NCBI GenBank assembly: GCA_043777755.1
Contig: JAYWHK010000304.1
Span: forward strand, 1-43,565
Reading direction: 5' to 3'
Source: CANHEE01 sp043777755
GTDB taxonomy: Bacteria > Bacteroidota > Bacteroidia > Chitinophagales > Saprospiraceae
DNA: 43,565 nucleotides
This document shows positions 35,175 to 43,565 of the stretch, piece by piece. Under the pieces are notes generated by a model. That model worked only from the letters and a program-made list of their open reading frames with translations. It did no database searches and was not told the DNA's origin. Each line of letters starts with the position of its first letter. Positions within the stretch are counted from its first letter, which is position 1. The position numbers and the translations under genes were made by a program.

Positions 35175-37361
35175 TTACTGATTTACAGCTCTACGGATTT
35201 CATCTAAACGAACACAACCTTTTTCACAGTCAAGTTTATCATTCAAAATGATTTCGTTACCATTTTCTTCCGTCAAAATATACTTTTTATTGCTGTCAGA
35301 AAAAATAGCTGTTTTGAAAGCAGTAGGTACAACCTTTGCGTTGAAACGATTGATTACACCAAACTTATCTTTGTCTTTCTGAACGATAGTGTAACCGTTA
35401 CGGAAACTCTTTACTTCTTCGTATTCAAATGGAATCTGTGGTTTTCCTTTTTTGTCAATAAAGCCCCATTTTCCTTTTTCATCACGAGCAGGATAGTAGT
35501 TTTCTTGACCACGACGAATCTCTTTGTAAGAACATTTTGCAGAAACTTTTCCCAAAGAATCAATCATACCAAAATCATCATCTTGGTTACTCACACGCAT
35601 CATACCATAAATATCCAATGGCGTAACGGTTTTGTAAGGTGTAGAATTTACAATGCTTAAATTATTTTTATTGATCAATTGAAAACCTGCATCACTACCT
35701 TCTGTTACGATGACAGAGATGAATTTTTCGCTAAAAATAGAATCTTGAATAGCAAATTTAATCTTGTGTGCGTTCTTAGTAGCTTTTGGAATAATCACTT
35801 TTCCTGTTTTGTCCAAAACCATTTCATAATTACACTTTTCAGCACACGTTTTTTCCATCGCTTTTACTACTACAAAACCAGATGGGCTAAAATCACCAAC
35901 CGAAGCAAATGTCAAAGGAATAATCTCTTTGCCTGTGTTGTCAATATAACCACACAATTCAGCTGCAATACAAGCAGAAGCTAAACCCATTTGATTGTAA
36001 GATTCCAATGAAAAATAAGTTGGTTTTACAACAGTTTCTAATTTTGTATTGATCAAACCAAACAATTTATTTTCAGCATCTCTTACAATCGCTACGCCAA
36101 ATTTATTCACTTGACCAACACTTGCAAAACCTCTTGTAATCGTAAAATCTTTTGCACTGATTAAGTGAATACCTTTTTCATCAACAGCTTGTGCGGTCAT
36201 GTTGGCATCAAACTCTGAAATGGAAATAAAATCAGCATTGAACTTTACGTTACCTACGCTATCAATAAGACCCCAACGCTCGCCATTTTTCACTTTGAAT
36301 AAACTGGAAGTGGTCATTCCTTCAATCACATCGTATAGAATTGGCAATTTTACGTTACCATCTAAGTTGATAAGACCTAATTTTTTACCATTTCTTACTT
36401 TGAATACTTGTTTTTTATAAAAAGGGTCAATAGCATCAAACTGCGAAGCAATCAACTGTTTTGTTTGGTCGTAATCGTTATTGATAAGTGAGAACTTACC
36501 AGAAGTCATTTTTACCAAACTCACACCGCTGCGCAATGCTTTTGCATCAACAATGCCTTCCAATGCATCACTTTCTGTTCCGTCAGAAGTAATGAAATAC
36601 CAATTCACCTTTTTAACCAATGCTTTACCACTATTGAAAGCATCTGCGTATTCGTATTGTGCAGGAATAGCTTCTTGTCCGCAATAATCAATGTAACCAT
36701 ACACTTGGTCTTTACGGATACGAGATAAGCCTTCACGGTAGTTTTCCACCAAACTGTAACGGGAGTTCTTGCGCAAAGAATCCAAACGGAAAGCAATAAT
36801 GTCATTACCATCTAAATCCATTGATTTGATGAAAATGCCATCTGCTTTGTTCACCAAGCAAGCGGCACTGCTCATAATTGATTGAAGACGGCGCAATAAG
36901 CCTTGACGCTCTGTCTTTGCAGCAATATCAGTGTAGCTGTCAGTTTCTGATTTTTCAATCTTTTTCTTAAGAATTACTTGCATTCCTTTCAAATACTCGT
37001 CAAATTGAGCATCTGGTAATTTTGACAAGTTTTCAAAACTCTTTTCAGATGATGTTGCGGAAGATGCAGCCTTAGCGGTAGCTGTTTCTTTTTTAGCATC
37101 TGTAAAGCCTTGAGTAATCTCCGTTTCATCAATTGAAACAGTATAATCTCTCAATAAATTGAATGCACTGCGTACATACTGACGTGCTTGCGCTGCCGAA
37201 AGATAGTTGATTGGAGAATCGCCAGGATTTGTACTTGCCGTCAATAACGGGTTCGCAGAATTAGAGGCGATGAACTCTGAGCTTAGGGATTTAGAATTTT
37301 GTGCTATTAGGGAGGAAGTGAAAAGCACGATTAGTACGGATTGAAGGAATTTTCTCATCAT
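35175..37361 (-). CDS. Secreted WG-repeat protein
   Basis: A 728-residue exported protein with a signal peptide (to about SSLIAQ, 21). After a Ser/Thr/Ala-rich N-terminal region with a helix (about 50-190), it contains many WG beta-propeller-like repeats, typified by YGYIDYCGQEAIPAQYEYAD, KLGLINLDGNVKLPILYD, RWGLIDSVGNVKF, LCGYIDNTGKEIIPLTF and KWGFIDKKGKPQIPFEYEE. WG proteins are usually thought to bind other proteins or surfaces; no enzyme motif is present. The last repeat is followed by a short tail with two Cys (about residues 713-717). No T9SS tail is evident. It is a single gene on the minus strand. Confidence 0.87.
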   Translation of the reverse strand: MMRKFLQSVLIVLFTSSLIAQNSKSLSSEFIASNSANPLLTASTNPGDSPINYLSAAQARQYVRSAFNLLRDYTVSIDETEITQGFTDAKKETATAKAASSATSSEKSFENLSKLPDAQFDEYLKGMQVILKKKIEKSETDSYTDIAAKTERQGLLRRLQSIMSSAACLVNKADGIFIKSMDLDGNDIIAFRLDSLRKNSRYSLVENYREGLSRIRKDQVYGYIDYCGQEAIPAQYEYADAFNSGKALVKKVNWYFITSDGTESDALEGIVDAKALRSGVSLVKMTSGKFSLINNDYDQTKQLIASQFDAIDPFYKKQVFKVRNGKKLGLINLDGNVKLPILYDVIEGMTTSSLFKVKNGERWGLIDSVGNVKFNADFISISEFDANMTAQAVDEKGIHLISAKDFTITRGFASVGQVNKFGVAIVRDAENKLFGLINTKLETVVKPTYFSLESYNQMGLASACIAAELCGYIDNTGKEIIPLTFASVGDFSPSGFVVVKAMEKTCAEKCNYEMVLDKTGKVIIPKATKNAHKIKFAIQDSIFSEKFISVIVTEGSDAGFQLINKNNLSIVNSTPYKTVTPLDIYGMMRVSNQDDDFGMIDSLGKVSAKCSYKEIRRGQENYYPARDEKGKWGFIDKKGKPQIPFEYEEVKSFRNGYTIVQKDKDKFGVINRFNAKVVPTAFKTAIFSDSNKKYILTEENGNEIILNDKLDCEKGCVRLDEIRRAVNQ

Positions 37362-38009
37362 CGTTGCGTGTTTGGTTAAATTTGAAATATCTACTTTTGA
37401 TTTTAGATTATTGAAAAATAATTTAAAAAGTCACAGATATTTTTTTATCAAATAATATTTTATAAAAATATAAAAATCATTGACATAGAATGGTTTGTGA
37501 CAAGGTATTATTCTTTATCACTGCTTCACACTCAATATCTGCACACAAGTTAAATTTTATCGTACAAAATTACAAGTTTTTTTTAACTTTTTTTTAAAAT
37601 TTTAACAAAAAATTCACATAATTTTTTATTATATTTGTTAAATATTTAATTTATTTTTAAATTTTAGTTAATAAAATCTTAATGTAATTAGCTGAAAAAT
37701 ATTGTTATGTGACAAAATTACGTATTTTTATCAAGATGTAAATTTTGTTATTTTTTACATATATAAAATTATAATTTATAATTTTTGTATTTTAAAAATT
37801 ATTTATATATGTACATTGTTGATTTAGTTGTTTTTTTATCAAAAAGCTGTTGGTTTTGCAACTCAAATTTGGGAATGATTCATTCATTTTTATAGATTTT
37901 TTTGTAGGTTTTGTTAGGATTTTTGTGACTGTAAAAATTACTTTTTAGTTTTCACTTTGTTAATTCTATAAAATGTGTAGTTTTGCTTTTTATAAAAAAA
38001 TTAAAAACT
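37362..38009. other. Long AT-rich intergenic region
   Basis: About 650 nt, extremely AT-rich, with no ORF of quality. Its only recognised signal is the rlmH promoter at the right end. Isolated TAnnTTTG-like boxes (for example TATATTTG at 37630-37637) have no matched -33 box and may be chance in such AT-rich DNA. No RNA gene could be recognised. Confidence 0.5.
37957..37985 (+). promoter_or_regulatory. Promoter of rlmH
   Basis: TTG at 37957-37959 and TAGTTTTG at 37978-37985, with 18 nt between, match the Bacteroidota consensus. The start codon follows 24 nt downstream, so the leader is short. Confidence 0.7.
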
Positions 38010-38483
38010 ATGAAAATAGAACTTTGGGTAATTGGCAAAACAGCTTTTGATTATTTGGACGAAGGCATTGCTATATATAATAAGCGATTGGAGCGTTACA
38101 TTCCTTTCCAAATCATGGTTTTTCCTGATGTTAAAAATGCTAAAAATATGTCGCCCGATATTTTAAAACAGAAGGAAGGCGAGTTGTTTTTGTCCAAACT
38201 AAACAAAGACGATGCGTTATTTTTGTTAGACGAGCGAGGCAAACAATATTCGTCCGTCGAATTTTCAAATTTTTTAGATAAAAAAATGCAAATATCAACT
38301 AAAAAGCTGATATTTGTAATCGGAGGAGCTTTTGGTTTTTCTGATGAAGTCTATCAGCGGGCGAACGGTCAGATTTCTCTTTCAAAAATGACTTTTTCTC
38401 ACCAAATGATTCGTCTTTTTGCCGTAGAGCAAGTGTATCGTGCTATGACAATCCTCAAGGGAGAGCCGTATCACAATGAATGA
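38010..38483 (+). CDS. rlmH: 23S rRNA (pseudouridine1915-N3)-methyltransferase RlmH
   Basis: The ATG at 38010 is used because it starts the family's first strand (MKIELWVIGK); the frame upstream adds only nine residues. The 157-residue SPOUT enzyme methylates pseudouridine 1915 in helix 69 of 23S rRNA, using S-adenosylmethionine. Family motifs are LLDERGKQYSSVEFS, the knot loop FVIGGAFGFSDEVY and the C-terminal LSKMTFSHQMIRLFAVEQVYRA with KGEPYHNE at the end. Length is normal. A rhomboid gene follows after 56 nt and may be co-transcribed. Confidence 0.97.
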   Translation: MKIELWVIGKTAFDYLDEGIAIYNKRLERYIPFQIMVFPDVKNAKNMSPDILKQKEGELFLSKLNKDDALFLLDERGKQYSSVEFSNFLDKKMQISTKKLIFVIGGAFGFSDEVYQRANGQISLSKMTFSHQMIRLFAVEQVYRAMTILKGEPYHNE

Positions 38484-38539
38484 TTTTTTTTAGTGAACAG
38501 TGAACAATTAACAACGAATAGTTATAACAGTTAAAAAAT

Positions 38540-39178
38540 ATGGATATTAATTTAATTATTATAGGCGTTACGTGCCTAATTTCTTTTTTCGCTTTTCAAA
38601 ATCAAGCGTTAAAACACAAGTTGATGCACTATCCTTTCAGAGAGCAAAATAACGGAGAAAAATACCGTTTGCTTACTTCTGGGTTTATTCATGCTGATCT
38701 TAATCACTTGATTTTCAACATGATAACGCTTTATTTTTTTGGAACAGCCGTAGAACGTTTTTTTCAATACGAGGAAATGTTTGGCGCAATTGGTAGTTTT
38801 GTCTATCTGTTTTTTTATTTGGTGGCAATCGTAGCCGCTGGTTTATACACACATTATAAGCACAAAGACAACGAGCAGTTTATGGCACTTGGTGCATCGG
38901 GCGCAGTAGCGGCAGTTCTTTTTGCGGTTATTGTTATTGCTCCTTTAGCACCTATTAATTTTATATTTTTACCATTTATAGATATTCCAGGTTTTATTTT
39001 TGGTTTTTTTTACCTTTGGTATGAGAGTTATGCTGCAAAAAATATGAATGATAACATTGGTCACGATACACATTTTTACGGAGCTATTTTTGGCGTTTTG
39101 TTTGTCGTCGCTTTGAAACCATTTTTGATTCCAGCATTTTTTGAGCAAGTAATGGCAAAAATTCAGAGTTTTATGTGA
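38540..39178 (+). CDS. Rhomboid-family intramembrane serine protease
   Basis: A 212-residue polytopic membrane protein with about six hydrophobic helices. Catalytic features of rhomboids are in place: HADLNHLIFN (HxxxN region, 51-60), GASG with Ser120, and His178 in GHDTHFYGAIFG. The chain begins with a short hydrophobic helix, not a signal peptide. It is inferred to cut transmembrane or near-membrane segments of other membrane proteins. Substrate is unknown. It lies 56 nt after rlmH. Confidence 0.93.
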   Translation: MDINLIIIGVTCLISFFAFQNQALKHKLMHYPFREQNNGEKYRLLTSGFIHADLNHLIFNMITLYFFGTAVERFFQYEEMFGAIGSFVYLFFYLVAIVAAGLYTHYKHKDNEQFMALGASGAVAAVLFAVIVIAPLAPINFIFLPFIDIPGFIFGFFYLWYESYAAKNMNDNIGHDTHFYGAIFGVLFVVALKPFLIPAFFEQVMAKIQSFM

Positions 39179-39541
39179 AAAATTTCATTACATGAACTGC
39201 ATCACAGCCAAACTTCGTGTGGCAGCGATGTTCGCAAACTAAGCGCATTTTCGCACACGGATTTTCGCAGACAAAATCAATAAATTGATTTCACTCACGG
39301 ATTTTCACAGATTTCCTACACGAAAAATCAGCGAAAATCCGTGAGTGATGCGAAGCATCATCTGTGTAAATCTGCGTGCAAAATTATGAAACATAAGCAA
39401 CTTCATTGGCAGCACGTTCTATACACTAAGAAAAATTTCGTTTGAAATAGTTTGCTAAGTTCTCCGCATGGGAACTATTTTGAAACTGTTTGTGTTTTTC
39501 CTTTTCAACGATTATCTTAAAACCGACTTATATTTTAGTTT
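39179..39541. repeat. Intergenic region with nested inverted repeats
   Basis: No gene. A perfect 15-bp pair, CACTCACGGATTTTC at 39292-39306 and its complement at 39333-39347, lies inside an outer imperfect pair (39253-39271 and 39361-39379, 15 of 19 bases matching) with an additional small hairpin TGATGC-GAA-GCATCA (39346-39360). A further imperfect dyad spans about 39448-39490 (GTTTGAAATAGTTTG type). These are repetitive extragenic palindromes upstream of the AAA+ protease gene. Confidence 0.75.
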
Positions 39542-41590
39542 ATGTTTCATTCACAATTACCTGCGCTTTCGAGAAAAGAGATTTTAGAAAAAAAAGCCCA
39601 ACTCGAAATCGCAAAAAACATTTTACAAACCGAATTTATTGGTCTTGATTCCATCATAGAGGAGATTCTTGACTTGATGTTGCCTTGGTGGCTTTTTCCA
39701 GAAACACAAATGCGCCCAACGATTGTCAATCTTTGGGGCATGACAGGAACTGGAAAAACAGCACTCATCAAGCGTTTGGCAGAGCTTTTGACTTATCGAG
39801 ACAAGACGTTGGTGTTCGATATGGGGCAGTATGGCGATTCGAGTAGTGCGCTAAAGTACTCATTTACAGGAAATTTGGAGTTTTTTAACAACAAAGCTCC
39901 TATTATTATGTTTGATGAGTTTCAGTTTGCAAAAACCATTGACGATGGCAAAGAGGTGAACAACGATAGCCTTCGGGTGATTTGGGACTTGCTTGACAGC
40001 GGACAGTTTTTCTATGAATCCTATATGTCAAAATATACGCATGGGCGTGCGACAAAAGTGTTGAAACTTTTGCTTGATGCCCGTGATAGAGGTGTTGAAG
40101 TCAAAAACGGTGTAATTACCAAAGGCTTGAAAGTGTTTGAAGACACGATGAAAAGCAATACCATCAACAACGTCTATGAAAATACCGAAGAAGGTGCTGA
40201 AAAACCTAAAAAAGAAGAATATTTCTTACAAAATCACTTCTATTCAGGTGTATATGGCTTGATTGAAGAGCATTACTTAGATGCAGAAGATGTTTTAGAT
40301 GCCATCAAAAAAATGGATTTGGACAATATTATTGACTTTTTGGTAGCGGCATTGTCCGAAGAACAAAGCCAAAAGTTGATGAACTTGTCAAAATCTTTGA
40401 TTTTTGTAGTTGGTAATTTAGATGAAGCCTACTATATGTCTGGCGTAATCAATCCTGATATTTCGCCTGATGATTTTTATAAAAGTACGCTAAAAATCAA
40501 CATTGCCAACATCAAACGTGCTTTGCAAGAGCGTTTTCGCAACGAGCAAATCGCTCGTTTGGGCAACAACCATGTTATTTATCCAGCATTCAATACCGAT
40601 GCGTATAGAAAAATCATTATCAAGCATTTAAATATTACAAAAAACAATATTTCTGAGCGTTTTGGTCTTGATATTCAGTTTGACGACAGTATTATTGACA
40701 TTGTTTTTCAAGAAGGTGTTTTTCCTACGCAAGGCGCACGACCCGTTTTGACGACCATCAAAAACCTTATTGAAGGCTATGTTAGCAAAATGATTGTGAC
40801 GATTTTAGAAAACGAACTCAAAGTCACCAAGCTCACTTGGCGTTTTTCTGACGACCATTATTTTGTAGAATTTTTGGATAAAAAAGGAAAAAAGCTACGT
40901 AGCGAAAAATATTTGATTAACCTCAAAGTCAATTCTTTGCGCAAATCGCAAAACAATGATATGCAAGCCTACGTTGCCGTTCACGAAAGTGGGCACTGTA
41001 TTTTGGCTGCGTTGTCATTGCAATTGTTACCAGAATATGTGGTGACAAGAACCGTCAGTAGCGATGCGCATGGTTTTTGTAAGTTGAATTTGCCAGAAGG
41101 TATTGATACGAAGTATTTTATCAAAAAACAAATTATCGTTGCGCTGGGTGGTTATTTGGCTGAAAAAATGGTTTTTGGTGTAGAATATACTTCAACGGGT
41201 GTTTCTGAGGATTTGCGTAGAGCGAGCGAATTGGCACATTCGGCTGTTAAAGAGTTTGGTATGGGGCAAGATCCTTTGCGCTTCTTTATTCCGAGTGGTG
41301 GCGATGCGCCATTTTTTCAATACAAAGAAGAACATGAGCAATTCGCATACAACATTATGAAAGAATGTGAAATCGAAGCTGCGGCTATTTTGGAACGCAA
41401 TAAAACGCTTCTGTTCCAATTGTCCGATTATCTTACATCACATTCTCGAATGGATAAGGACTTGATTCAGCAATATATAGAGAAATTCAGTGTAGAGCCG
41501 TGGGTCAAAACCGATGGTTTCAAATCTCCTGAGCAATACTATGATTTTAAAAATATTGTGAAAAAAGGGACGATAACTAAAAATGAATAA
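39542..41590 (+). CDS. Soluble AAA+ protease: ClpB-D2-like ATPase fused to M41 zinc peptidase
   Basis: A 682-residue protein without signal peptide or membrane helix. The AAA+ module (about 30-430) has Walker A GMTGTGKT (66-73), Walker B IIMFDEF (Asp125, Glu126), a long charged insert (about 160-285), sensor 1 GNLD (Asn292), candidate arginine fingers in LQERFRNEQIAR (331-333), and sensor 2 QGARPVL (397-403), as in ClpB-D2/ClpX-type AAA+. The C-terminal module (about 472-650) is an M41 peptidase: zinc site HESGH (481-485) and third ligand Asp557 in STGVSEDLRRASELA, with the typical EFGMG after it. True FtsH has two membrane helices and a classic AAA domain with SRH, so this is a different build. 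An ATP-driven degrader of cytoplasmic substrates is inferred. Confidence 0.85.
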   Translation: MFHSQLPALSRKEILEKKAQLEIAKNILQTEFIGLDSIIEEILDLMLPWWLFPETQMRPTIVNLWGMTGTGKTALIKRLAELLTYRDKTLVFDMGQYGDSSSALKYSFTGNLEFFNNKAPIIMFDEFQFAKTIDDGKEVNNDSLRVIWDLLDSGQFFYESYMSKYTHGRATKVLKLLLDARDRGVEVKNGVITKGLKVFEDTMKSNTINNVYENTEEGAEKPKKEEYFLQNHFYSGVYGLIEEHYLDAEDVLDAIKKMDLDNIIDFLVAALSEEQSQKLMNLSKSLIFVVGNLDEAYYMSGVINPDISPDDFYKSTLKINIANIKRALQERFRNEQIARLGNNHVIYPAFNTDAYRKIIIKHLNITKNNISERFGLDIQFDDSIIDIVFQEGVFPTQGARPVLTTIKNLIEGYVSKMIVTILENELKVTKLTWRFSDDHYFVEFLDKKGKKLRSEKYLINLKVNSLRKSQNNDMQAYVAVHESGHCILAALSLQLLPEYVVTRTVSSDAHGFCKLNLPEGIDTKYFIKKQIIVALGGYLAEKMVFGVEYTSTGVSEDLRRASELAHSAVKEFGMGQDPLRFFIPSGGDAPFFQYKEEHEQFAYNIMKECEIEAAAILERNKTLLFQLSDYLTSHSRMDKDLIQQYIEKFSVEPWVKTDGFKSPEQYYDFKNIVKKGTITKNE

Positions 41591-41618
41591 TTAAAAATGA
41601 ATAATTAAAAATTAGCAT

Positions 41619-41671
41619 GAGCAAAAAAAACACCTTATAAGATTTCATCTTATAAGGTGTTTTTTTTGCTC
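41619..41671. terminator. Bidirectional terminator with a 25-bp perfect stem
   Basis: Arms 41619-41643 and 41647-41671 are perfect complements with loop TTC. The stem contains A8/T8 runs and ACACCTTATAAGAT. It separates the convergent AAA+ protease and M23 genes. Outside it are AT-rich direct copies of AAAATGAATAATT. Confidence 0.9.
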
Positions 41672-41698
41672 AATTATTCATTATCAATTATTAAAATC

Positions 41699-42682
41699 TT
41701 AATCTAAAGATTGATTCGCTACTTTTGCTGCATTTACCAATTGCTGGTATTCAGAAGGAGTCAAACCATCAATACAGAATTGAAGTGGATTGATAGGATT
41801 GCCTTTTAAGTGAACTTCGTAGTGACAGTGTGGCGCAGTTGAAGTACCTGTACTTCCCACTTTACCAATCACTTGACCTTTTTTGACGTATTCGCCTTCA
41901 CGAACTTCTACACGACTCATGTGACCATACAAAGTAGTATAACCATAACCATGGTCTATTTCAACACAGTTTCCGTAACCGTGACCATTTTCAACTTTTA
42001 TAACACGACCTTGACCAGTGGACTGAATCGGTGTACCATAAGGTGCAGCGAAATCCAAACCAGCGTGAAACTTACGTACTTTATGTACAGGGTGCAAACG
42101 CCAGCCGAAACCAGACATTAAAAACATACTTCTGTTCAACTTATCTTCACGGACAGGCTTGATAGAAGGAATTGAAGTAATCATTTTTTCTTTGTCACGA
42201 GCCAATTTTTGAATCGTGTCCAATGATTTTGATTGTAAAACCAATTGACGCTCCAACATTTCGGCTTTCATCAAAGAACTCTTGATGATGTCACCTGCGA
42301 AACGCAATTCTGCCAATTCAGCAAAACGTGTAGAACCACCTGTACCACCAGTCCATACATCTCTATCCATCGGCTCCATACCAAACATAGAACGGTGTAC
42401 ACTTGCATCACGCTCTTGAACATTGCCAAGAACTTTTGACATTTGCTCCATCTTGTTGTCAAGTGCGTTGTACTTATATTCCATCTGACCGATTTCATTG
42501 AGCAACTGTTTTTCTCTTGGTGAAGGGAAAAACTTATAGAGCAGTACCAACATAATGATTGCTGATACTAAAGCAGTGGAAAGAAATTTGAAAGCCCGAA
42601 TAACCCTTTCTTTTAAGGGTTCTACAACTTTATCGTAAGTTAGTGTATGGGTGTTAAATATAAACTTTTCTCTTTTACTCAT
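41699..42682 (-). CDS. Membrane-anchored M23 peptidoglycan hydrolase
   Basis: A 327-residue protein with a cytoplasmic tail, one membrane helix (about 36-52), a coiled-coil stretch (55-95 and 125-170), and a C-terminal LytM/M23 domain. The zinc site is intact: His206 and Asp210 in FHAGLDFAAP, and His285/His287 in APHCHYEV. The GWRLHPVH and GYGYTTLYGHMSRVEV segments are typical. It is inferred to cut cross-links in peptidoglycan from the periplasmic face, similar in build to the cell-shape and division hydrolases or activators of this class. It is the last clear gene of the window. Confidence 0.93.
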   Translation of the reverse strand: MSKREKFIFNTHTLTYDKVVEPLKERVIRAFKFLSTALVSAIIMLVLLYKFFPSPREKQLLNEIGQMEYKYNALDNKMEQMSKVLGNVQERDASVHRSMFGMEPMDRDVWTGGTGGSTRFAELAELRFAGDIIKSSLMKAEMLERQLVLQSKSLDTIQKLARDKEKMITSIPSIKPVREDKLNRSMFLMSGFGWRLHPVHKVRKFHAGLDFAAPYGTPIQSTGQGRVIKVENGHGYGNCVEIDHGYGYTTLYGHMSRVEVREGEYVKKGQVIGKVGSTGTSTAPHCHYEVHLKGNPINPLQFCIDGLTPSEYQQLVNAAKVANQSLD

Positions 42683-43309
42683 TGTCTAAATATTGGTGTA
42701 GCCGTTGGTGAACCATTGATTAATAACAAGGTTTTTTAGTGGAATAAGAACCAACTCAAAAGTAATGTTTGTATGTTTTCTAAAGGTAAAAGTATAACAA
42801 ACAGTTGATAAAAACGAATGTCTGCAAAGAAAATTGCAAAAGATTCATCTAATTTTACCAAACTTTAACATATCACTTTTTTTGAATATAGCGATTCGCA
42901 ACGGTAAAGTTAAGTATTTTTCAAATAAGTTCGTGTATTTATTTTGTTTTTTTTGTGACATCTAATTCTTCTTTTATTTTATAATATTTGTATAAACGAA
43001 TATTTTTTATTATTTGATAAACAGTTGTTTATAAATATTTTTTTTAAATAATTGTAATTATTTTGTGAACAAGAATCGCTGTGTTTCTTTTACAAAAAAC
43101 GATGAAAAATTTTTTTATTTGACAAAAAAAAGGATTTTATTTGGTGTGAAAATAAGAAATCATTTTTTTTATAAAAAAAATTAAAATATTTTATTTTTCT
43201 TTGTTTTTTTACAAAAAAATAAAGAAAACACCTCGTGCAAAACACTTTTTTTATATAAAAAAACTGTGAAAAATTGTAAAAAAATAAAGGTTTTAAAATT
43301 CAAAAAAGG

Positions 43310-43360
43310 TGCTGTTTTGACGTTTGTTTTTCACGAAAAACAAACGTCAAAACAACAGCA
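43310..43360. repeat. Long hairpin with a 3-nt bulge
   Basis: The arms contain TTTTGACGTTTGTTTTTC and GAAAAACAAACGTCAAAA, extended outward by TGCTG/CAGCA across a 3-nt bulge. The loop is only AC or so. It is not followed by a T tract and lies about 630 nt from the nearest gene. Confidence 0.8.
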
Positions 43361-43469
43361 TAAGGAATGGAAATTAAAAAAAGAGGTCGATGTCTGAAAA
43401 TTCTGATAACATTACATTGCCATATCGCAAAGCGAAATCATCTACGCTAAAATCAAGCCAAAAATATAG

Positions 43470-43488
43470 TACTCGATGTTCCAGTTTT
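43470..43488 (-). repeat. Right copy of window-end inverted repeat
   Basis: The exact reverse complement of 77-95. An inverted TGATATTTTAT motif is at 43540-43550, 51 nt further out. The core is flanked by AT-rich DNA on both sides. Confidence 0.75.
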
Positions 43489-43565
43489 CTAAAAACAGAA
43501 CATTTTTAAAAAATTTAAAAAATAATATTTTAATTTATAATAAAATATCAATTTTTTATTTTTAT

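Larger units (their letters stand above)
42683..43565. other. AT-rich end region without a convincing gene
   Basis: About 880 nt of very AT-rich DNA upstream of the M23 gene. It contains a strong hairpin (43310-43360) and a copy of the window-end repeat (43470-43488). A 39-codon frame (43390-43509, starting MSENSDNITLPYRKAKS) is too short to call, but its tail overlaps the repeat. Confidence 0.5.

Noticed and set aside
37362..38009. Possible RNA gene or origin in the AT-rich gap
   Set aside because: Apart from the rlmH promoter no stable fold, repeat box or conserved RNA motif could be read by eye.
39542..41590. Calling this gene ftsH
   Set aside because: It has no membrane helices and its ATPase has a sensor-2 GAR motif and lacks the FtsH-type SRH, although the peptidase part is M41.
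43390..43509. 39-codon frame at the right end
   Set aside because: Short, no recognised family, and its end overlaps the inverted repeat; not enough to call a gene.
1..43565. tRNA or rRNA genes
   Set aside because: No T-loop (GGTTCGAATCC-like) with matching acceptor ends and no rRNA landmark was found on either strand.

Overview
The window is AT-rich DNA from a member of the Bacteroidota, most likely a gliding or Cytophagales-type lineage; the genus cannot be fixed from sequence alone. The signs are several proteins ending in type IX secretion (T9SS) sorting domains of both type A and type B, promoters of the Bacteroidota form (TTG, about 18-20 nt, TAnnTTTG), starts without Shine-Dalgarno sequences, and families typical of the phylum (DUF5723-like, WG-repeat, VPS10/BNR-repeat, BlaI/BlaR-like, GreA next to a HIT protein). 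No rRNA, tRNA, CRISPR array or complete insertion sequence was seen.

Layout. 1-5.7 kb: a small coiled-coil lipoprotein, then a minus-strand block with a secreted DUF3298-like protein, an Omp85/POTRA outer-membrane protein, a HIT hydrolase, greA and a LolD/MacB-type ABC ATPase. 5.8-13.4 kb: plus-strand genes for a DUF5723/OmpA-like envelope protein, gap (glycolytic GAPDH), a large secreted BNR/VPS10-type beta-propeller protein and an Rpn-family PD-(D/E)XK nuclease. 13.4-16.8 kb: a type B T9SS cargo protein with a damaged start, and a Sel1-repeat protein. 17.0-18.9 kb: a BlaI-type repressor with two operator-like palindromes upstream, and a BlaR-like membrane protein that appears to have lost its protease domain. 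19.0-19.8 kb: an xisH-xisI cassette between two nearly identical terminator hairpins, with xisH frameshifted. 19.9-34.1 kb: an M16 peptidase, then a run of secreted proteins (M43 protease with FN3 repeats, a frameshifted dockerin/cohesin-like protein, a type B cargo with six near-identical 51-aa repeats, an alpha/beta hydrolase, and a peptidyl-arginine-deiminase-like enzyme with a T9SS tail). 34.3-39.2 kb: a lipoprotein, a WG-repeat protein, rlmH and a rhomboid protease. 39.5-42.7 kb: an unusual soluble AAA+ protease and an M23 peptidase. The last 0.9 kb is AT-rich with no convincing gene.

Themes. The window is rich in envelope, secreted and proteolytic functions: M16, M43, M23, rhomboid and AAA+/M41 peptidases, at least four T9SS cargo proteins and a citrullinating enzyme. 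The most notable gene is at 39542-41590. It joins a ClpB-D2-like AAA+ module (with a GAR sensor-2 motif) to an FtsH-type M41 zinc-protease domain and has no membrane segment, so it is not a normal FtsH. Intergenic DNA holds many long, often nested palindromes, including a perfect 60-bp palindrome in the predicted 5' leader of the BNR-repeat gene. Three genes show single-base frameshifts at or next to short A/T runs, which means either sequencing errors or variable coding. An inverted 19-bp repeat lies at the two ends of the window.
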